From Pinisolibacter aquiterrae (lineage in GTDB: Bacteria > Pseudomonadota > Alphaproteobacteria > Rhizobiales > Ancalomicrobiaceae), in the NCBI RefSeq assembly GCF_019160155.1, contig NZ_JAFNIH010000035.1:186001-250000 (forward strand): a stretch of 64,000 nucleotides of DNA, given 5' to 3'. The position numbers and the translations under genes are program-made. The first letter of the stretch is position 1, and each line of letters starts with the position of its first letter. The notes under the pieces were generated by a model that was not told the DNA's origin, made no database searches, and saw only the letters and a list, made by a program, of their open reading frames with translations. This document shows positions 28,087-36,427 of this stretch, piece after piece.

Positions 28087-28872
28087 ATGAGCGAGACGAC
28101 GAACCCGGCGGATCGCGGGGCCGGCCCCCGCGTGTTGGTGATCACCGCCTACTACAAAGAGGATCGGGCGCTGATCGAGCGGACGATCCGTTCGGTCGCC
28201 GGTCAGACCGCGAAGGCGGCCGGCGTGGTGGTCGATCACATGCTGGTCGCCGACGGCTTCCCGCAAGACTGGATCGACGGCGCCGGCGTGCGCCATCTTC
28301 GTCTCGACCGGGCGCACGGCGATTACGGCAACACGCCGCGCGGGGTGGGCTCGTTGCTCGCGATCTCCGAGGGCTACGACGCGATCTGTTATTGCGACGC
28401 CGACAATTGGTACGAGCCGAACCACGTCGAGGCCTGCCTCAAGGCGGCGGAGGCGGTCGCCGACGTCGATTACGTGATCGCGCGGCGGACGATGCGGCGG
28501 CCGGACGAGAGCGTGATCCCGATCGGCGACGAGCCGATCCGCAGCCACGTCGACACCAACTGCTTCTTCTTCCTGCCCGGCGCCTTTCACATGATCCATC
28601 ATTTCGCGGCGATCCCGAAGGCCCTGTCGGGGATCGGCGACAGGGTCTTCTACGCGGCGCTGCAGAAGGCGCAGTTGAAGGCGGTGGCGCTGGCGCAGCC
28701 GACCGTCGCCTACCTGTGTCTCTGGATCCCGATCTATCGGGCGATCGGCGAGACGCCGCCGGAAGGGGCGAAGCCCGCCGTCGATCATTCCGGCGCCGAT
28801 CGCTACATCGCGACGCTCACGCCGCGCGAGAAGGTGATCCTGTCGCGGCTGACCGGGCTGCCGTTCGGCTGA
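28087..28872 (+). CDS. Glycosyltransferase, GT2-like
   Basis: A 261-residue cytosolic enzyme. VLVITAYYKEDRALIERTIRSV is the GT-A opening that binds the nucleotide sugar, and ICYCDADNWYEPNHV carries the metal-binding DxD (near residue 101). There is no membrane anchor. Acceptor and sugar are unknown. It points at a HAD-domain protein gene (28892-30385) with a 19-bp gap. Sequence motifs differ from the three flagellar-region enzymes. Confidence 0.75.
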   Translation: MSETTNPADRGAGPRVLVITAYYKEDRALIERTIRSVAGQTAKAAGVVVDHMLVADGFPQDWIDGAGVRHLRLDRAHGDYGNTPRGVGSLLAISEGYDAICYCDADNWYEPNHVEACLKAAEAVADVDYVIARRTMRRPDESVIPIGDEPIRSHVDTNCFFFLPGAFHMIHHFAAIPKALSGIGDRVFYAALQKAQLKAVALAQPTVAYLCLWIPIYRAIGETPPEGAKPAVDHSGADRYIATLTPREKVILSRLTGLPFG

Positions 28873-28891
28873 GCGGGTCGGCCGGGGCGGC

Positions 28892-30385
28892 TCAGAGCGC
28901 CACGCCGTGGGCGCGCGATTCCGCCATGACGCGGGTGTCCTCCTCGACATGGCTCTCGGCGAAGAGATCGAACAGCTTCTTCTGACCGCACAGTTGGCGG
29001 TAGAGCTCGAGGCAGGTGGCGACTATCGCCTCGTCGTCGAGGGCGAAAGCGTCGTCGAGGCGATGGCGGCGCGAGATCTCGAGCGCCTTCATGAAGGTGT
29101 CGCGCTGCTCGGCGATCGCGGCGAGGGTGGCGGCGTTCCGGGTCTCCGGGGCGAGACGCGGGGCGAAACCGCCCTCGAAGGCGATCACGTCCTCGACCAT
29201 GCCGTGGCCGGCGTAATTGGCCATCTCGAAATGGCGATTGTCGAATTCGCCCATCTCGGGCGTGATCATCGCGGTGACGGCGCAGGCGCTTTCGGGCGGG
29301 GTGGCGACGCCGGCCGATTGCGGCCGCACCTTGTGGATGAAGAACACCTCTTGGCCCTCGCGTCCGAGCGCCGGCATCAGCCGGGCGAGCGAGGCGCCGG
29401 TGCCGCAGATGTCGGCGACCACGGCGCCGGGGGCGAGGGCGTCCTCGACATAGGCCAGGTAGTCGGGCGAGGCGCGCATGCGGGCGAGGCGGCTCGTCAG
29501 GAGATAGCGCGGCTCGATCGCGGTGCCGGTGCGGCGCAGGATGTCCGAGAAGGCGTGGATCCACAGATTGCAGTCGCGCGCCGAGAACAGCACGCGAGGG
29601 ACCTCCAGCGCCAGGGCGCGGCGGGCGAGCACGATGCTCGACAGATAGAGTAGTGGGAAATTGAGTCCGGCCTGGACCAGTTGCAGCAGGCGGTGGCCGG
29701 GCGTCGTGGTCCAGGTGGCGAGCCGGGTCTCGCGGGCGACGAGGGCCAGATCGCGCAGGCCCCGGTCGAGCAGGATGCGCTCGATCGGCGAGGGGACGGA
29801 GGCGGTGGTGTGGCGCGCGGGAACGCCGTGCGCCTTGGGCGAGGCGACGTCGGAATGGGCGTTGTCGCCGAGGTGTTCCTCGATCGTCACGCGTTCCTTC
29901 AGTTTCGGCCAGATCCAGCCGTGGTGCTTGCCGGCGGAGGTCACCACCAACCCGACCTCGCGGGAGAAGCCGGCGCGCGCGAGCAGGCCACGGATGGCGG
30001 TCGCCGGCAGATACATGTCGGAGACCAGCAGGTCGCCGTCGCGCACCGCGGCGATGTTCTGGGCGATCGGGATCGCGGTATCGAGTTCGAGCTCGATCTC
30101 GAGCGCCTTCATCGCCGCGACCACGTCGGCCTCGAGGCCGAGATCGCGGCCGAGTTCGGCATAGACGTCGTCGAGCGTGTAGGGGCGGCCGGCGACACGG
30201 GCTTCGGCCTTGCGGCGGCGATCGACGAAATCGGCGATGCCGGCCTTCTCGCCGAGGGCCTCGAAGACGCGCCAGGGCTCGTGGCAGCGCCGGGCGATCA
30301 GGGTGTCGAAGACGTCGAAGGTGCGAACGGTCGGACGATCGGCGGCCTCGGCCGGTGCCGTCGTCTCGCGTGTCGGTTCGGTCAT
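28892..30385 (-). CDS. HAD-superfamily hydrolase-like protein
   Basis: A 497-residue protein. The HAD motif I FDVFDTLIAR is near residues 23-32 (nucleophile Asp). LLVSDMYLP (near 118) fits motif II and a cap domain lies between. GDNAHSDVASPKA (near 173) fits the motif IV acidic site. The C-terminal half, with FSARDC and VADICGTGASLARL, resembles the second domain found in HAD proteins of polysaccharide loci. No signal peptide. It is convergent with a glycosyltransferase gene, hinting at a glycan role. Confidence 0.7.
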   Translation of the reverse strand: MTEPTRETTAPAEAADRPTVRTFDVFDTLIARRCHEPWRVFEALGEKAGIADFVDRRRKAEARVAGRPYTLDDVYAELGRDLGLEADVVAAMKALEIELELDTAIPIAQNIAAVRDGDLLVSDMYLPATAIRGLLARAGFSREVGLVVTSAGKHHGWIWPKLKERVTIEEHLGDNAHSDVASPKAHGVPARHTTASVPSPIERILLDRGLRDLALVARETRLATWTTTPGHRLLQLVQAGLNFPLLYLSSIVLARRALALEVPRVLFSARDCNLWIHAFSDILRRTGTAIEPRYLLTSRLARMRASPDYLAYVEDALAPGAVVADICGTGASLARLMPALGREGQEVFFIHKVRPQSAGVATPPESACAVTAMITPEMGEFDNRHFEMANYAGHGMVEDVIAFEGGFAPRLAPETRNAATLAAIAEQRDTFMKALEISRRHRLDDAFALDDEAIVATCLELYRQLCGQKKLFDLFAESHVEEDTRVMAESRAHGVAL

Positions 30386-30524
30386 GATCGCAGCCCCTTC
30401 GGTCTGGGGCGGGCGACGAATCACACCCGCTCGGGCGGAGGGTACGCCATTCGGCCGGGTCGACGCGAAAGCGGGGCGATTCGGCGCGGCGTCCGACCGG
30501 GTCAGGCCGCCGCGCCGAGAGGGT

Positions 30525-30950
30525 TCAGGTGCGCAGCACCAGCACCGAGCACGGGGCGTGGCGGACGATCTTGGCGGCGTTGGAGCCGAGCAGATAGGTC
30601 GACATCACCGGGCGATGCGAGCAGACGACGATGGCGTCGGCGCCCCAGTCCGTCGCCTCGTCGATGACCTCGTGATAGACCGAGCCGGTGCGCATCACGA
30701 TCGAGAGCTTGTCGGCCGGGATGCCGGCGGTCGAGCCGAGGCCGCGGACGCGGGAATCGGTCTCCTTCTCCAGCGCCACCTCGTAGTCGGCCGGCAGCAG
30801 CTCGGAGACGTAGCCGTTCATCACCGGCAGGACCGCGATCAGGCGCACTTCACCGCCGGCCTGGGCGGCGAGATTGGCAGCCGCCTCGACGGCCGGCTTG
30901 GCGAAGTCGATTTCACTGGGGTCGACCGGAACGACGATCTTCTTGAACAT
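30525..30950 (-). CDS. Universal stress protein, UspA family
   Basis: A 141-residue single USP domain: KKIVVPVDPSEIDFAKPA at the start, and a C-terminal SHRPVMSTYLLGSNAAKIVRHAPCSVLVLR matching the G-X2-G-X9-G(S/T) ATP-binding signature in a slightly altered form (S-X-LLGSNA). Cytosolic; family members help survival under stress and may bind ATP. It stands alone, with 132 bp of upstream sequence. Confidence 0.9.
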   Translation of the reverse strand: MFKKIVVPVDPSEIDFAKPAVEAAANLAAQAGGEVRLIAVLPVMNGYVSELLPADYEVALEKETDSRVRGLGSTAGIPADKLSIVMRTGSVYHEVIDEATDWGADAIVVCSHRPVMSTYLLGSNAAKIVRHAPCSVLVLRT

Positions 30951-31082
30951 GCGGGTACTCTCCTCCTCGGCCCATGGGCGGCTCTCGCGCCGCCGTCTCG
31001 GGCGATCCGACGACCTCGATAGACTCCGACCAAAGTCGCGCATTGCGAGAGGTCAAGCAAGTCGTTCCGAGATGGCAGCTCT

Positions 31083-32120
31083 TCATGGAGCGGGGGGCTC
31101 GCCGACCTTGCCGAAGGTGGCCGTGCGGGTCAGTTCGCTCATCATGTCGGAGAAGGCCGGGCGCGGCAGCGCCGCCCAGGGCAGGGGGCGCACGACGTCG
31201 AGGGCGGCGAGGCCGAGACGCGCCGTCAGGAGGCCGTTGACGACGCCCTCGCCGAGCTTGGCGGAGAGGCGGGCCGCGAGGCCCTGCCCGACCAATTGCT
31301 GAACCAGCGTGTCGCCGAGCGCCATGCCGCCGGTGACGCCGAGATGGACGAAGATGCGGCCGACGAGGCGCAGGAAGCCGAGGCTGCCGGGGCGGCCGCC
31401 GTAGAGATCGGCGAGGCGGCGCATCAGGCGCAGGTTCTCGAAGGCGACATAGGCGATGTCGACGAGGGCGCGCGGGCTGATCGCGGTGACCACCGAGACC
31501 CGCTTGGCGGCGTCGAGAATCAACGTGCGCGACAGGGCATCGAGCCCGCCCATCAGCTCTCGCTCGGCGAGGTGGACGAGGTCGCGGCCGTCGACCACCT
31601 CGGCGCGATGGGCAGCCAGCGCGGCGCGGGCACGGGCGAGGTCGGGACGGTCGCGATAGAGGGCGTCGAGATCGGCGACGAGTCCGGGCACGGCGAGGCG
31701 GTCGTCGCTCGCCAACACCAGGGCGGCGCGGTCGCGCAGGTGCTCGACCCGGGAGAGACGGCGCAGGCCCACGACCTCGCGCACGGCGATGGCGAGGAGC
31801 GCCAGGAGGGCGAGGGCGAGGAAGCCGACGCCGACCCAGCCGAGCCATTCGGCGCGAGCCCAGAGGTCGGTCAGCAGGCGGTCGATCGCGAGCCCCAGCG
31901 CCAGCGAGATCAGGCCGCCGAGGCCGGCGAGGAAGAGCTTGCGCCAGGGCAGGGTCCGCGACGGCGGCAGCACCGTCTCGATCGGAGCCTCGGGGGGCGG
32001 CTCGACACCGGGGATGATCACGGTGCGAGTGCCGAAACGGGTCGAGGCGCTCTCGGGGGCGACCACGACGTCGGGATCGTCGACGCGGAAGGCGCGGGGA
32101 CGGCGGGGGGCGTCGCTCAT
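31083..32120 (-). CDS. UPF0283 family membrane protein (YcjF-like)
   Basis: A 345-residue inner-membrane protein with two adjacent membrane segments (KLFLAGLGGLISLALGLAI and WVGVGFLALALLALLAIAV, about residues 61-110). A DUF697-like C-terminal domain (ISPRALVDIAYVAFENLRLM, GGMALGDTLVQQLVGQGLAARLSAKLGEG) follows. Its ATG overlaps the TGA of the YcjX gene, the usual pairing. Function unknown; in enterobacteria the pair is part of the phage-shock/envelope stress neighbourhood. Confidence 0.9.
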   Translation of the reverse strand: MSDAPRRPRAFRVDDPDVVVAPESASTRFGTRTVIIPGVEPPPEAPIETVLPPSRTLPWRKLFLAGLGGLISLALGLAIDRLLTDLWARAEWLGWVGVGFLALALLALLAIAVREVVGLRRLSRVEHLRDRAALVLASDDRLAVPGLVADLDALYRDRPDLARARAALAAHRAEVVDGRDLVHLAERELMGGLDALSRTLILDAAKRVSVVTAISPRALVDIAYVAFENLRLMRRLADLYGGRPGSLGFLRLVGRIFVHLGVTGGMALGDTLVQQLVGQGLAARLSAKLGEGVVNGLLTARLGLAALDVVRPLPWAALPRPAFSDMMSELTRTATFGKVGEPPAP

Positions 32121-33703
32121 GACATCCGATCTCCGAGCAGGAACTGAAGCGCCCGGTCGAGCCGGATGTGCGGCAGCGACAGGGTCAGGCCTTCCGCCGT
32201 GCGCTCGAGCCGGGGCGGGCGGAAGCGGACGAAGGCGAGGGCGGGATCGACGCGGGTCTTCGCGGGACGAGTCCGCGAATGGCCGGAAGTCGTTGGGCGC
32301 GAATCGGAAACGGCGCCGGCGCGATCTTCGTGTTTCGAATCCGATTCGGCTTCCTCATGTTCAGATTCCGAGTCCGCCGGAGCTTCGAAAAGTGAATCCG
32401 GGTCTTCCGGCAAGTCGCCGGGAAACAAGGCGAATTCGGCGTCCGGATCGAGCGGCTCGCCGTCCAGCGTCTCGCCGGGCAGGGGGCGGCCGAGAATGGC
32501 GGGGAGTTTCTCGCCGTCGTGCTCGACGATCGCCTCGCGGGTGGCGCGGACGGCGGCGAGCGCGACCACGTCGACCGCCGCGCCCTGGAGGCTCGCGCGC
32601 GCCATCGCGTCGTCGACGAGCCGGCGCAGGATCTTCTCCAGCCGGTCGTGCGAGGAGCGGTGGAGGTGGTCGGCCTTGGTGGCGGCGAAGACGATGCGAT
32701 CGATGCGCCGGGTCAGGATCGAGGCGAGCCAGGAGGTGCGACCCGGGCGGAAGCAGGCGAGGATGCCGGTCAGCGCCTCGCGCAGGTCGGAGACCGCCTC
32801 GGGGCCGGCGTTGAGGGCCTGGAGCGCGTCGACCAGGACGATCTGGCGATCGAGCCTCGAGAAGTGATCGCGGAAGAAGGGGCGCACCACCACGTCCTTA
32901 TAGGCTTCGTAGCGGCGCTCCATCATCGCGGCGAGCGACTTCGACGGTGGGGCGCCGGTGCCGAGGGCCAGCGGCGCGAAGGTCAGCGCCGGTGAGCCCT
33001 CGAGGTCGCCGGGCATCAGGAAGCGGCCGGGCGGGAGCGTGGAGAGCGCGTGCTCGTCGGCGCGGGCGGCGCGCAGATAGTCGGTGAAGAGGGCGGCGAG
33101 GCGGCGGGCGGTGGTCTCGTCCTCGGGCGCAGCGCGGTCTACGGCCGCGGTCGCGGCGAGCCACTCGGCGGCGAGGCCGGCATGGGCGCCGTGGCGGGCG
33201 CGGGCGAGGGTCTCGGCCGACCATTCGGCATAGGACTTGGTGAGCAGCGGCAGGTCGAGCAGCCATTCGCCGGGATAGTCGACGATGTCGAGATGGAGCC
33301 GGCCGCGACCGAAGGCGCGGGCGAAGAACGAGCTCGACTGGAACTCGAGCGTCAGCCTCAATTCGGAGATGCGACGGGTCGAGGACGGCCACAGGCGTTT
33401 CTCGATCAGGGTGGCGACGTGATCCTCGACGTCGAAGCGCGGCACGGCGTCGTCGGGCTGGGGTTCGAGCTCGGCCTTGGCGAGGCGGCCGCGCGCCACC
33501 GGCTCGAACAGCGGCAGGCGGCCGCCGTGGACGAGATTGTGGACCAGCGCGGTGATGAAGACCGTCTTGCCGGCGCGGCTGAGGCCGGTGACGCCGAGGC
33601 GCAGCGTCGGCGTCGCCAGCCCCATGGCGAAGTCGCCGGCATTGGCGAGCGCGGTCACGGCCTGATCGTAGAGGGAGAGTTCCGGGGGGTGGGCGGTCGA
33701 CAT
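32117..33703 (-). CDS. YcjX-family P-loop NTPase (DUF463)
   Basis: A 528-residue GTPase-like protein. Walker A GLSRAGKTVFITALVHNL is near residues 39-56 and the LDIVDYPGEWLLDLP Walker B-like stretch near 140. VFAATKADHLHR is a NKXD-like base-recognition site. Near residues 430-470, between FALFPGDLPEDPD and FVRFRPPRLE, there is an acidic Ser/Glu-rich insert (SESEHEEAESDSKHED) not usual for the family, with lower local GC. It is coupled to the UPF0283 gene by ATGA. Confidence 0.9.
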   Translation of the reverse strand: MSTAHPPELSLYDQAVTALANAGDFAMGLATPTLRLGVTGLSRAGKTVFITALVHNLVHGGRLPLFEPVARGRLAKAELEPQPDDAVPRFDVEDHVATLIEKRLWPSSTRRISELRLTLEFQSSSFFARAFGRGRLHLDIVDYPGEWLLDLPLLTKSYAEWSAETLARARHGAHAGLAAEWLAATAAVDRAAPEDETTARRLAALFTDYLRAARADEHALSTLPPGRFLMPGDLEGSPALTFAPLALGTGAPPSKSLAAMMERRYEAYKDVVVRPFFRDHFSRLDRQIVLVDALQALNAGPEAVSDLREALTGILACFRPGRTSWLASILTRRIDRIVFAATKADHLHRSSHDRLEKILRRLVDDAMARASLQGAAVDVVALAAVRATREAIVEHDGEKLPAILGRPLPGETLDGEPLDPDAEFALFPGDLPEDPDSLFEAPADSESEHEEAESDSKHEDRAGAVSDSRPTTSGHSRTRPAKTRVDPALAFVRFRPPRLERTAEGLTLSLPHIRLDRALQFLLGDRMS

Positions 33704-33801
33704 GCGAGGCGGGGCTCCGACGCGGGATACCCCCCATGTAGGCATTCGGCCGGCGTCGCGCCAAGGTCGAGCGCGGAATGACCCCTTGGCGGCGGTGCGA
33801 C

Positions 33802-34356
33802 TCAGGCCTCGCCCTCGCCGAGGGCGGCGAGTTCGGCGACCAGATCGAGGCTGCGCGGCCGCAGGAAGGCGGCGAGACGGCCGGTCTTCAGTTCGACGTC
33901 GACCCAGCGGATGGCGGGGAAGTCGATCACCGCGAGGCCGGCGGTCGGAAACTTGGTCTCGAGGTCCTCGATCAGCGAGGGATGGCCCGCGCCGATCAGG
34001 GCGAGGGCGGTCTGGGTCAGGCCGGGTTCGTGACCGATCACCAGAAGCGTGGCGGCGCCGACGCCGTGGCCGCGGATCTGGTCGATCGTCTCGTCCTCGC
34101 CGGCCATGTAGAGATCGCGGGTGAGGCGGATCTCGCAATCGCCGGGCAGGGCGGGGATCAGGCCGGCCAGCGTCTCGCGCGAGCGCAGCGCCGAGGAGCA
34201 CAGAATGCGCTGGGGCGCGAGCCCGAGCGCGGTCATGTGGCGCCCCATGCGCGGGGCCGTGTCACGGCCGCGATCGGCCAGGGGACGATCGAAATCGTCG
34301 ATCTCCTGGTCGGTGCGGTCGGATTTGGCGTGACGCATCAACAACAGGCGCGACAT
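33802..34356 (-). CDS. SixA-like histidine phosphatase
   Basis: A 184-residue cytosolic phosphatase with LLLMRHAKSD (phosphoacceptor His near residue 9), ALRSRETL and LLVIGHEPGL (second His near 109), the signature of SixA, which dephosphorylates HPt domains of hybrid kinases. Substrate here is unknown. A 14-bp palindrome lies about 81 bp before its start. Confidence 0.85.
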   Translation of the reverse strand: MSRLLLMRHAKSDRTDQEIDDFDRPLADRGRDTAPRMGRHMTALGLAPQRILCSSALRSRETLAGLIPALPGDCEIRLTRDLYMAGEDETIDQIRGHGVGAATLLVIGHEPGLTQTALALIGAGHPSLIEDLETKFPTAGLAVIDFPAIRWVDVELKTGRLAAFLRPRSLDLVAELAALGEGEA

Positions 34357-34436
34357 GCGGGCTCTCGTGGCTCGTTTCAGGGTCTCAGCCGATTAGCATG
34401 GCCGAATGCACGATACCATGACAGCCGTATGACGGT

Positions 34437-34450
34437 CGTGACATGTCACG
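34437..34450. promoter_or_regulatory. 14-bp perfect palindrome upstream of sixA-like gene
   Basis: CGTGACATGTCACG reads the same on both strands and could bind a dimeric regulator. It lies 81-94 bp upstream of the sixA-like ATG, in the convergent-free gap after the XRE gene. CATGACAG and TGACGGTCGTGACA just upstream share its TGACA core. Confidence 0.45.
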
Positions 34451-34540
34451 ATTCAAGGTTGGCGGTTTCTGTCGAGGTCACTCGAGGGCATCCGAGAGGC
34501 GGCGCAACCCTCGAGAGCCTTCGTCTCGGTGGAGGGCGGG

Positions 34541-34771
34541 TCAGTCGGAGGAGGGCGCTTCCGCCGGGTCGGGGTGCCATTCGAGGAGGTCGCCGGGCTG
34601 ACACTCGAGGACCCGGCAGATCGCTTCCAGCGTATCGAAGCGAATACCCTTCACCTTGCCGGATTTCAGCAGGGAGACGTTCTGCTCGGTGATGCCGATG
34701 CGGGCGGCGAGATCGCGCGAACGCATCTTGCGGCGGGCGAGCATGACGTCGAGGGAGACGACGATGGGCAT
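34541..34771 (-). CDS. XRE/Cro-type transcriptional regulator (YozG-like)
   Basis: A 76-residue helix-turn-helix protein: RRKMRSRDLAARIGITEQNVSLLKSGKVKGIRFDTLEAICRVLECQPGDLLEW spans the domain. This form is the usual partner of DUF2975 membrane proteins, whose gene ends 9 bp upstream. Such pairs probably sense a membrane signal; target unknown. Autoregulation at the inverted repeat 35375-35421 is possible. Confidence 0.85.
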   Translation of the reverse strand: MPIVVSLDVMLARRKMRSRDLAARIGITEQNVSLLKSGKVKGIRFDTLEAICRVLECQPGDLLEWHPDPAEAPSSD

Positions 34772-34780
34772 GGACGGTCC

Positions 34781-35356
34781 TCAGACGATTGCGGCGTTGT
34801 CTTCCGCGATCTCGGCGGCGACCTTGAAGACCTGAGCCAGGGCCAGAAGTCCACCCAGGAACATGAGATTCAACAGGTCGTCGGTCCGGAAGAAGAAGCC
34901 GAGGTGGCGCTGACCGGGCGGCATGTGGAGGCTGACCAGGACGGAGAGGAGCGGCCGGCCGATCATGTCGGCGGCCTCCGAGGCGAGGCCGAAGAGCGCC
35001 AGGCGGCGCAGCGTCAGGGCGGCGTCGAGCGTGAAGACGCGGCCGGCGAGGAAGCCCGAGAACAACCGCCACATCGCGACGCAGGCCCCGACCAGCAATC
35101 CCCAACTCACCATGTGGACGAGGAAGCCGCCCAGGCGGTGGGCCGGCGGGACCTCGGTCAGCGTCGCGCGCAGCCAATGGGAATAGGCGCGGGTCACCTC
35201 CGGGCCGTCCGACCAATGCAGGGCGATCAGCACGAAGACCCAGACCGCATAGGCGACAGCGGCGAGCCGCAACAGGTGACAGAGCCAGCCGATGCGGGCG
35301 CGAAGCGCGGCCTCGGGCGTGACGGCGGGGGAGAGGGTGGTGTCCGAGAGAGTCAT
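34781..35356 (-). CDS. DUF2975 membrane protein
   Basis: A 191-residue protein with about four membrane segments (LRLAAVAYAVWVFVLIAL, LGGFLVHMVSWGLLVGACVAMW, LRRLALFGLASEAADMIG, LLNLMFLGGLLALAQVF), FSGFLAGRVFT between them. It fits the DUF2975 family, usually encoded with a small XRE regulator as here. The ATG at 35356 is preferred to an upstream one that lies within the AT-rich promoter. Confidence 0.8.
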   Translation of the reverse strand: MTLSDTTLSPAVTPEAALRARIGWLCHLLRLAAVAYAVWVFVLIALHWSDGPEVTRAYSHWLRATLTEVPPAHRLGGFLVHMVSWGLLVGACVAMWRLFSGFLAGRVFTLDAALTLRRLALFGLASEAADMIGRPLLSVLVSLHMPPGQRHLGFFFRTDDLLNLMFLGGLLALAQVFKVAAEIAEDNAAIV

Positions 35357-35374
35357 GGGCGGCTCCGTTGATAT

Positions 35375-35421
35375 GGATTGACGTGAGAAAAAATTATCGT
35401 AAAACAATAAAAAGTCAATCC
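35375..35421. promoter_or_regulatory. Divergent AT-rich promoter region with inverted repeat
   Basis: GGATTGAC (35375-35382) and GTCAATCC (35414-35421) are perfect inverted arms around an A/T-rich centre. Each arm contains TTGAC, a -35-like element pointing inward, so both flanking genes (DUF2975 minus, lipoprotein plus) may be transcribed from overlapping promoters. The 8-bp arms may be the operator for the nearby XRE protein. Confidence 0.5.
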
Positions 35422-35435
35422 AAGAGGTGAAGTCC

Positions 35436-36056
35436 ATGGTTCGTTCCGTTTCCGTCGCCCGCCGTCTGGCCGGCCCCGTCCTCGCGCTCGGTCTGGCGGC
35501 GGCGCTCGCCGCCTGTACGCATGTTCCGGCCCGGACGATCTGGGCTCTGCGGTCCTTCGATCCGCTGACCACCGATCCGGCGCGTCTGCGCGCCGCGGTG
35601 GCGATGCCGCAGGAGGCGTTTCCGGCGCATGGCGGGGCGAAGCTCGTGATCTCCCAGGTCCGCCGAGGGGGCGGCGACGAGGAGAAGATCGAAATCCAGC
35701 TGGAGGAAGTGCCGCTCGCCTCGGAGACGGGGCTCGGCGCGGTGAAGCCGAAGCCGGGTCAGACGGCGCGGGCCTATCGGATCCCTCCGGCCGAGATCCC
35801 GCGTCTGCTCGAGGCGCGCCAGCGGGCGGCGGCGCGGGCGGCGAAGGAGCCGGGCGCCTTCGCCGGCACCTTGTCGGTGGGCGTCGACGGCTGCCGGCCG
35901 GAGGGCGCGCCCTCGCCGAAGGCGTTCCACGTCTCGACCTGGTTGAAGACGGCCGAGACCGGGGAATATCTCACGGTTCTCGACGACGTCGATCTGGTGA
36001 AGCTGGTCGGCGCGGAGAAGCTCGCGGCGGAGGCGAAGGTGTGCGAGGCGAAGTGA
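35436..36056 (+). CDS. Putative lipoprotein of unknown function
   Basis: A 206-residue protein with a lipoprotein signal (LGLAAALAACTH, lipobox LAAC, Cys near residue 27). The mature part is soluble, with RTIWALRSFDPLTTDPARLRAAVAMP near the start and CRPEGAPSPKAFHVSTWLKT in the middle. No family recognised. ATG 35436 has AGAGGTG 8 nt upstream. It is divergent from the XRE/DUF2975 pair and shares its promoter region. Confidence 0.75.
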   Translation: MVRSVSVARRLAGPVLALGLAAALAACTHVPARTIWALRSFDPLTTDPARLRAAVAMPQEAFPAHGGAKLVISQVRRGGGDEEKIEIQLEEVPLASETGLGAVKPKPGQTARAYRIPPAEIPRLLEARQRAAARAAKEPGAFAGTLSVGVDGCRPEGAPSPKAFHVSTWLKTAETGEYLTVLDDVDLVKLVGAEKLAAEAKVCEAK

Positions 36057-36132
36057 GCCCCGCCCGGGTTCCTCCGCACTTGATCGGCGGCGCCCTCGTC
36101 CCTATTCGCAAGGGAGAGACGAGGAGGGTGCC

Positions 36133-36360
36133 GTGCCGATCCATGCCTATGAATGCCGCGCCTGCGGCAAGCCGTTCTCGACCCTGGTGCGCGGCGGCGA
36201 GACGCCGCAGTGCCCGGCCTGCGGGAGTGTCGATCTCGAGCGGCAATTGTCGCTGATCGCCTCGCCGCAGAAGTCGAACGACGAGCCGGCACCGATGGGC
36301 TGCGCCGCCGGGATGGGCGGGTGCGCGGGAGCGGTCTGTCCGGCGTTCGACGGCGGCTGA
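36133..36360 (+). CDS. FmdB-family zinc-ribbon protein
   Basis: A 75-residue protein with two CXXC knuckles, YECRACGKPF (near residues 7-16) and CPACGSVD (near 27-34), the FmdB-type zinc ribbon of putative regulatory proteins. The tail is Gly/Cys-rich. It starts with GTG 36133, preceded by GAGGAGGG. Function unknown. Confidence 0.85.
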   Translation: MPIHAYECRACGKPFSTLVRGGETPQCPACGSVDLERQLSLIASPQKSNDEPAPMGCAAGMGGCAGAVCPAFDGG

Positions 36361-36388
36361 GGCCCTCGGCGCAGAGGAAGAGGAAATA

Positions 36389-36414
36389 CGAGCGGGGCGA
36401 GGTCGTCCCGCTCG
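36389..36414. terminator. Possible terminator between zinc-ribbon and MoxR genes
   Basis: CGAGCGGG and CCCGCTCG form an 8-bp stem with a 10-nt loop in the 67-bp gap between two convergent genes. There is no T-run, so termination efficiency is uncertain. Confidence 0.4.
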
Positions 36415-36427
36415 GTCGGAACCGGCG

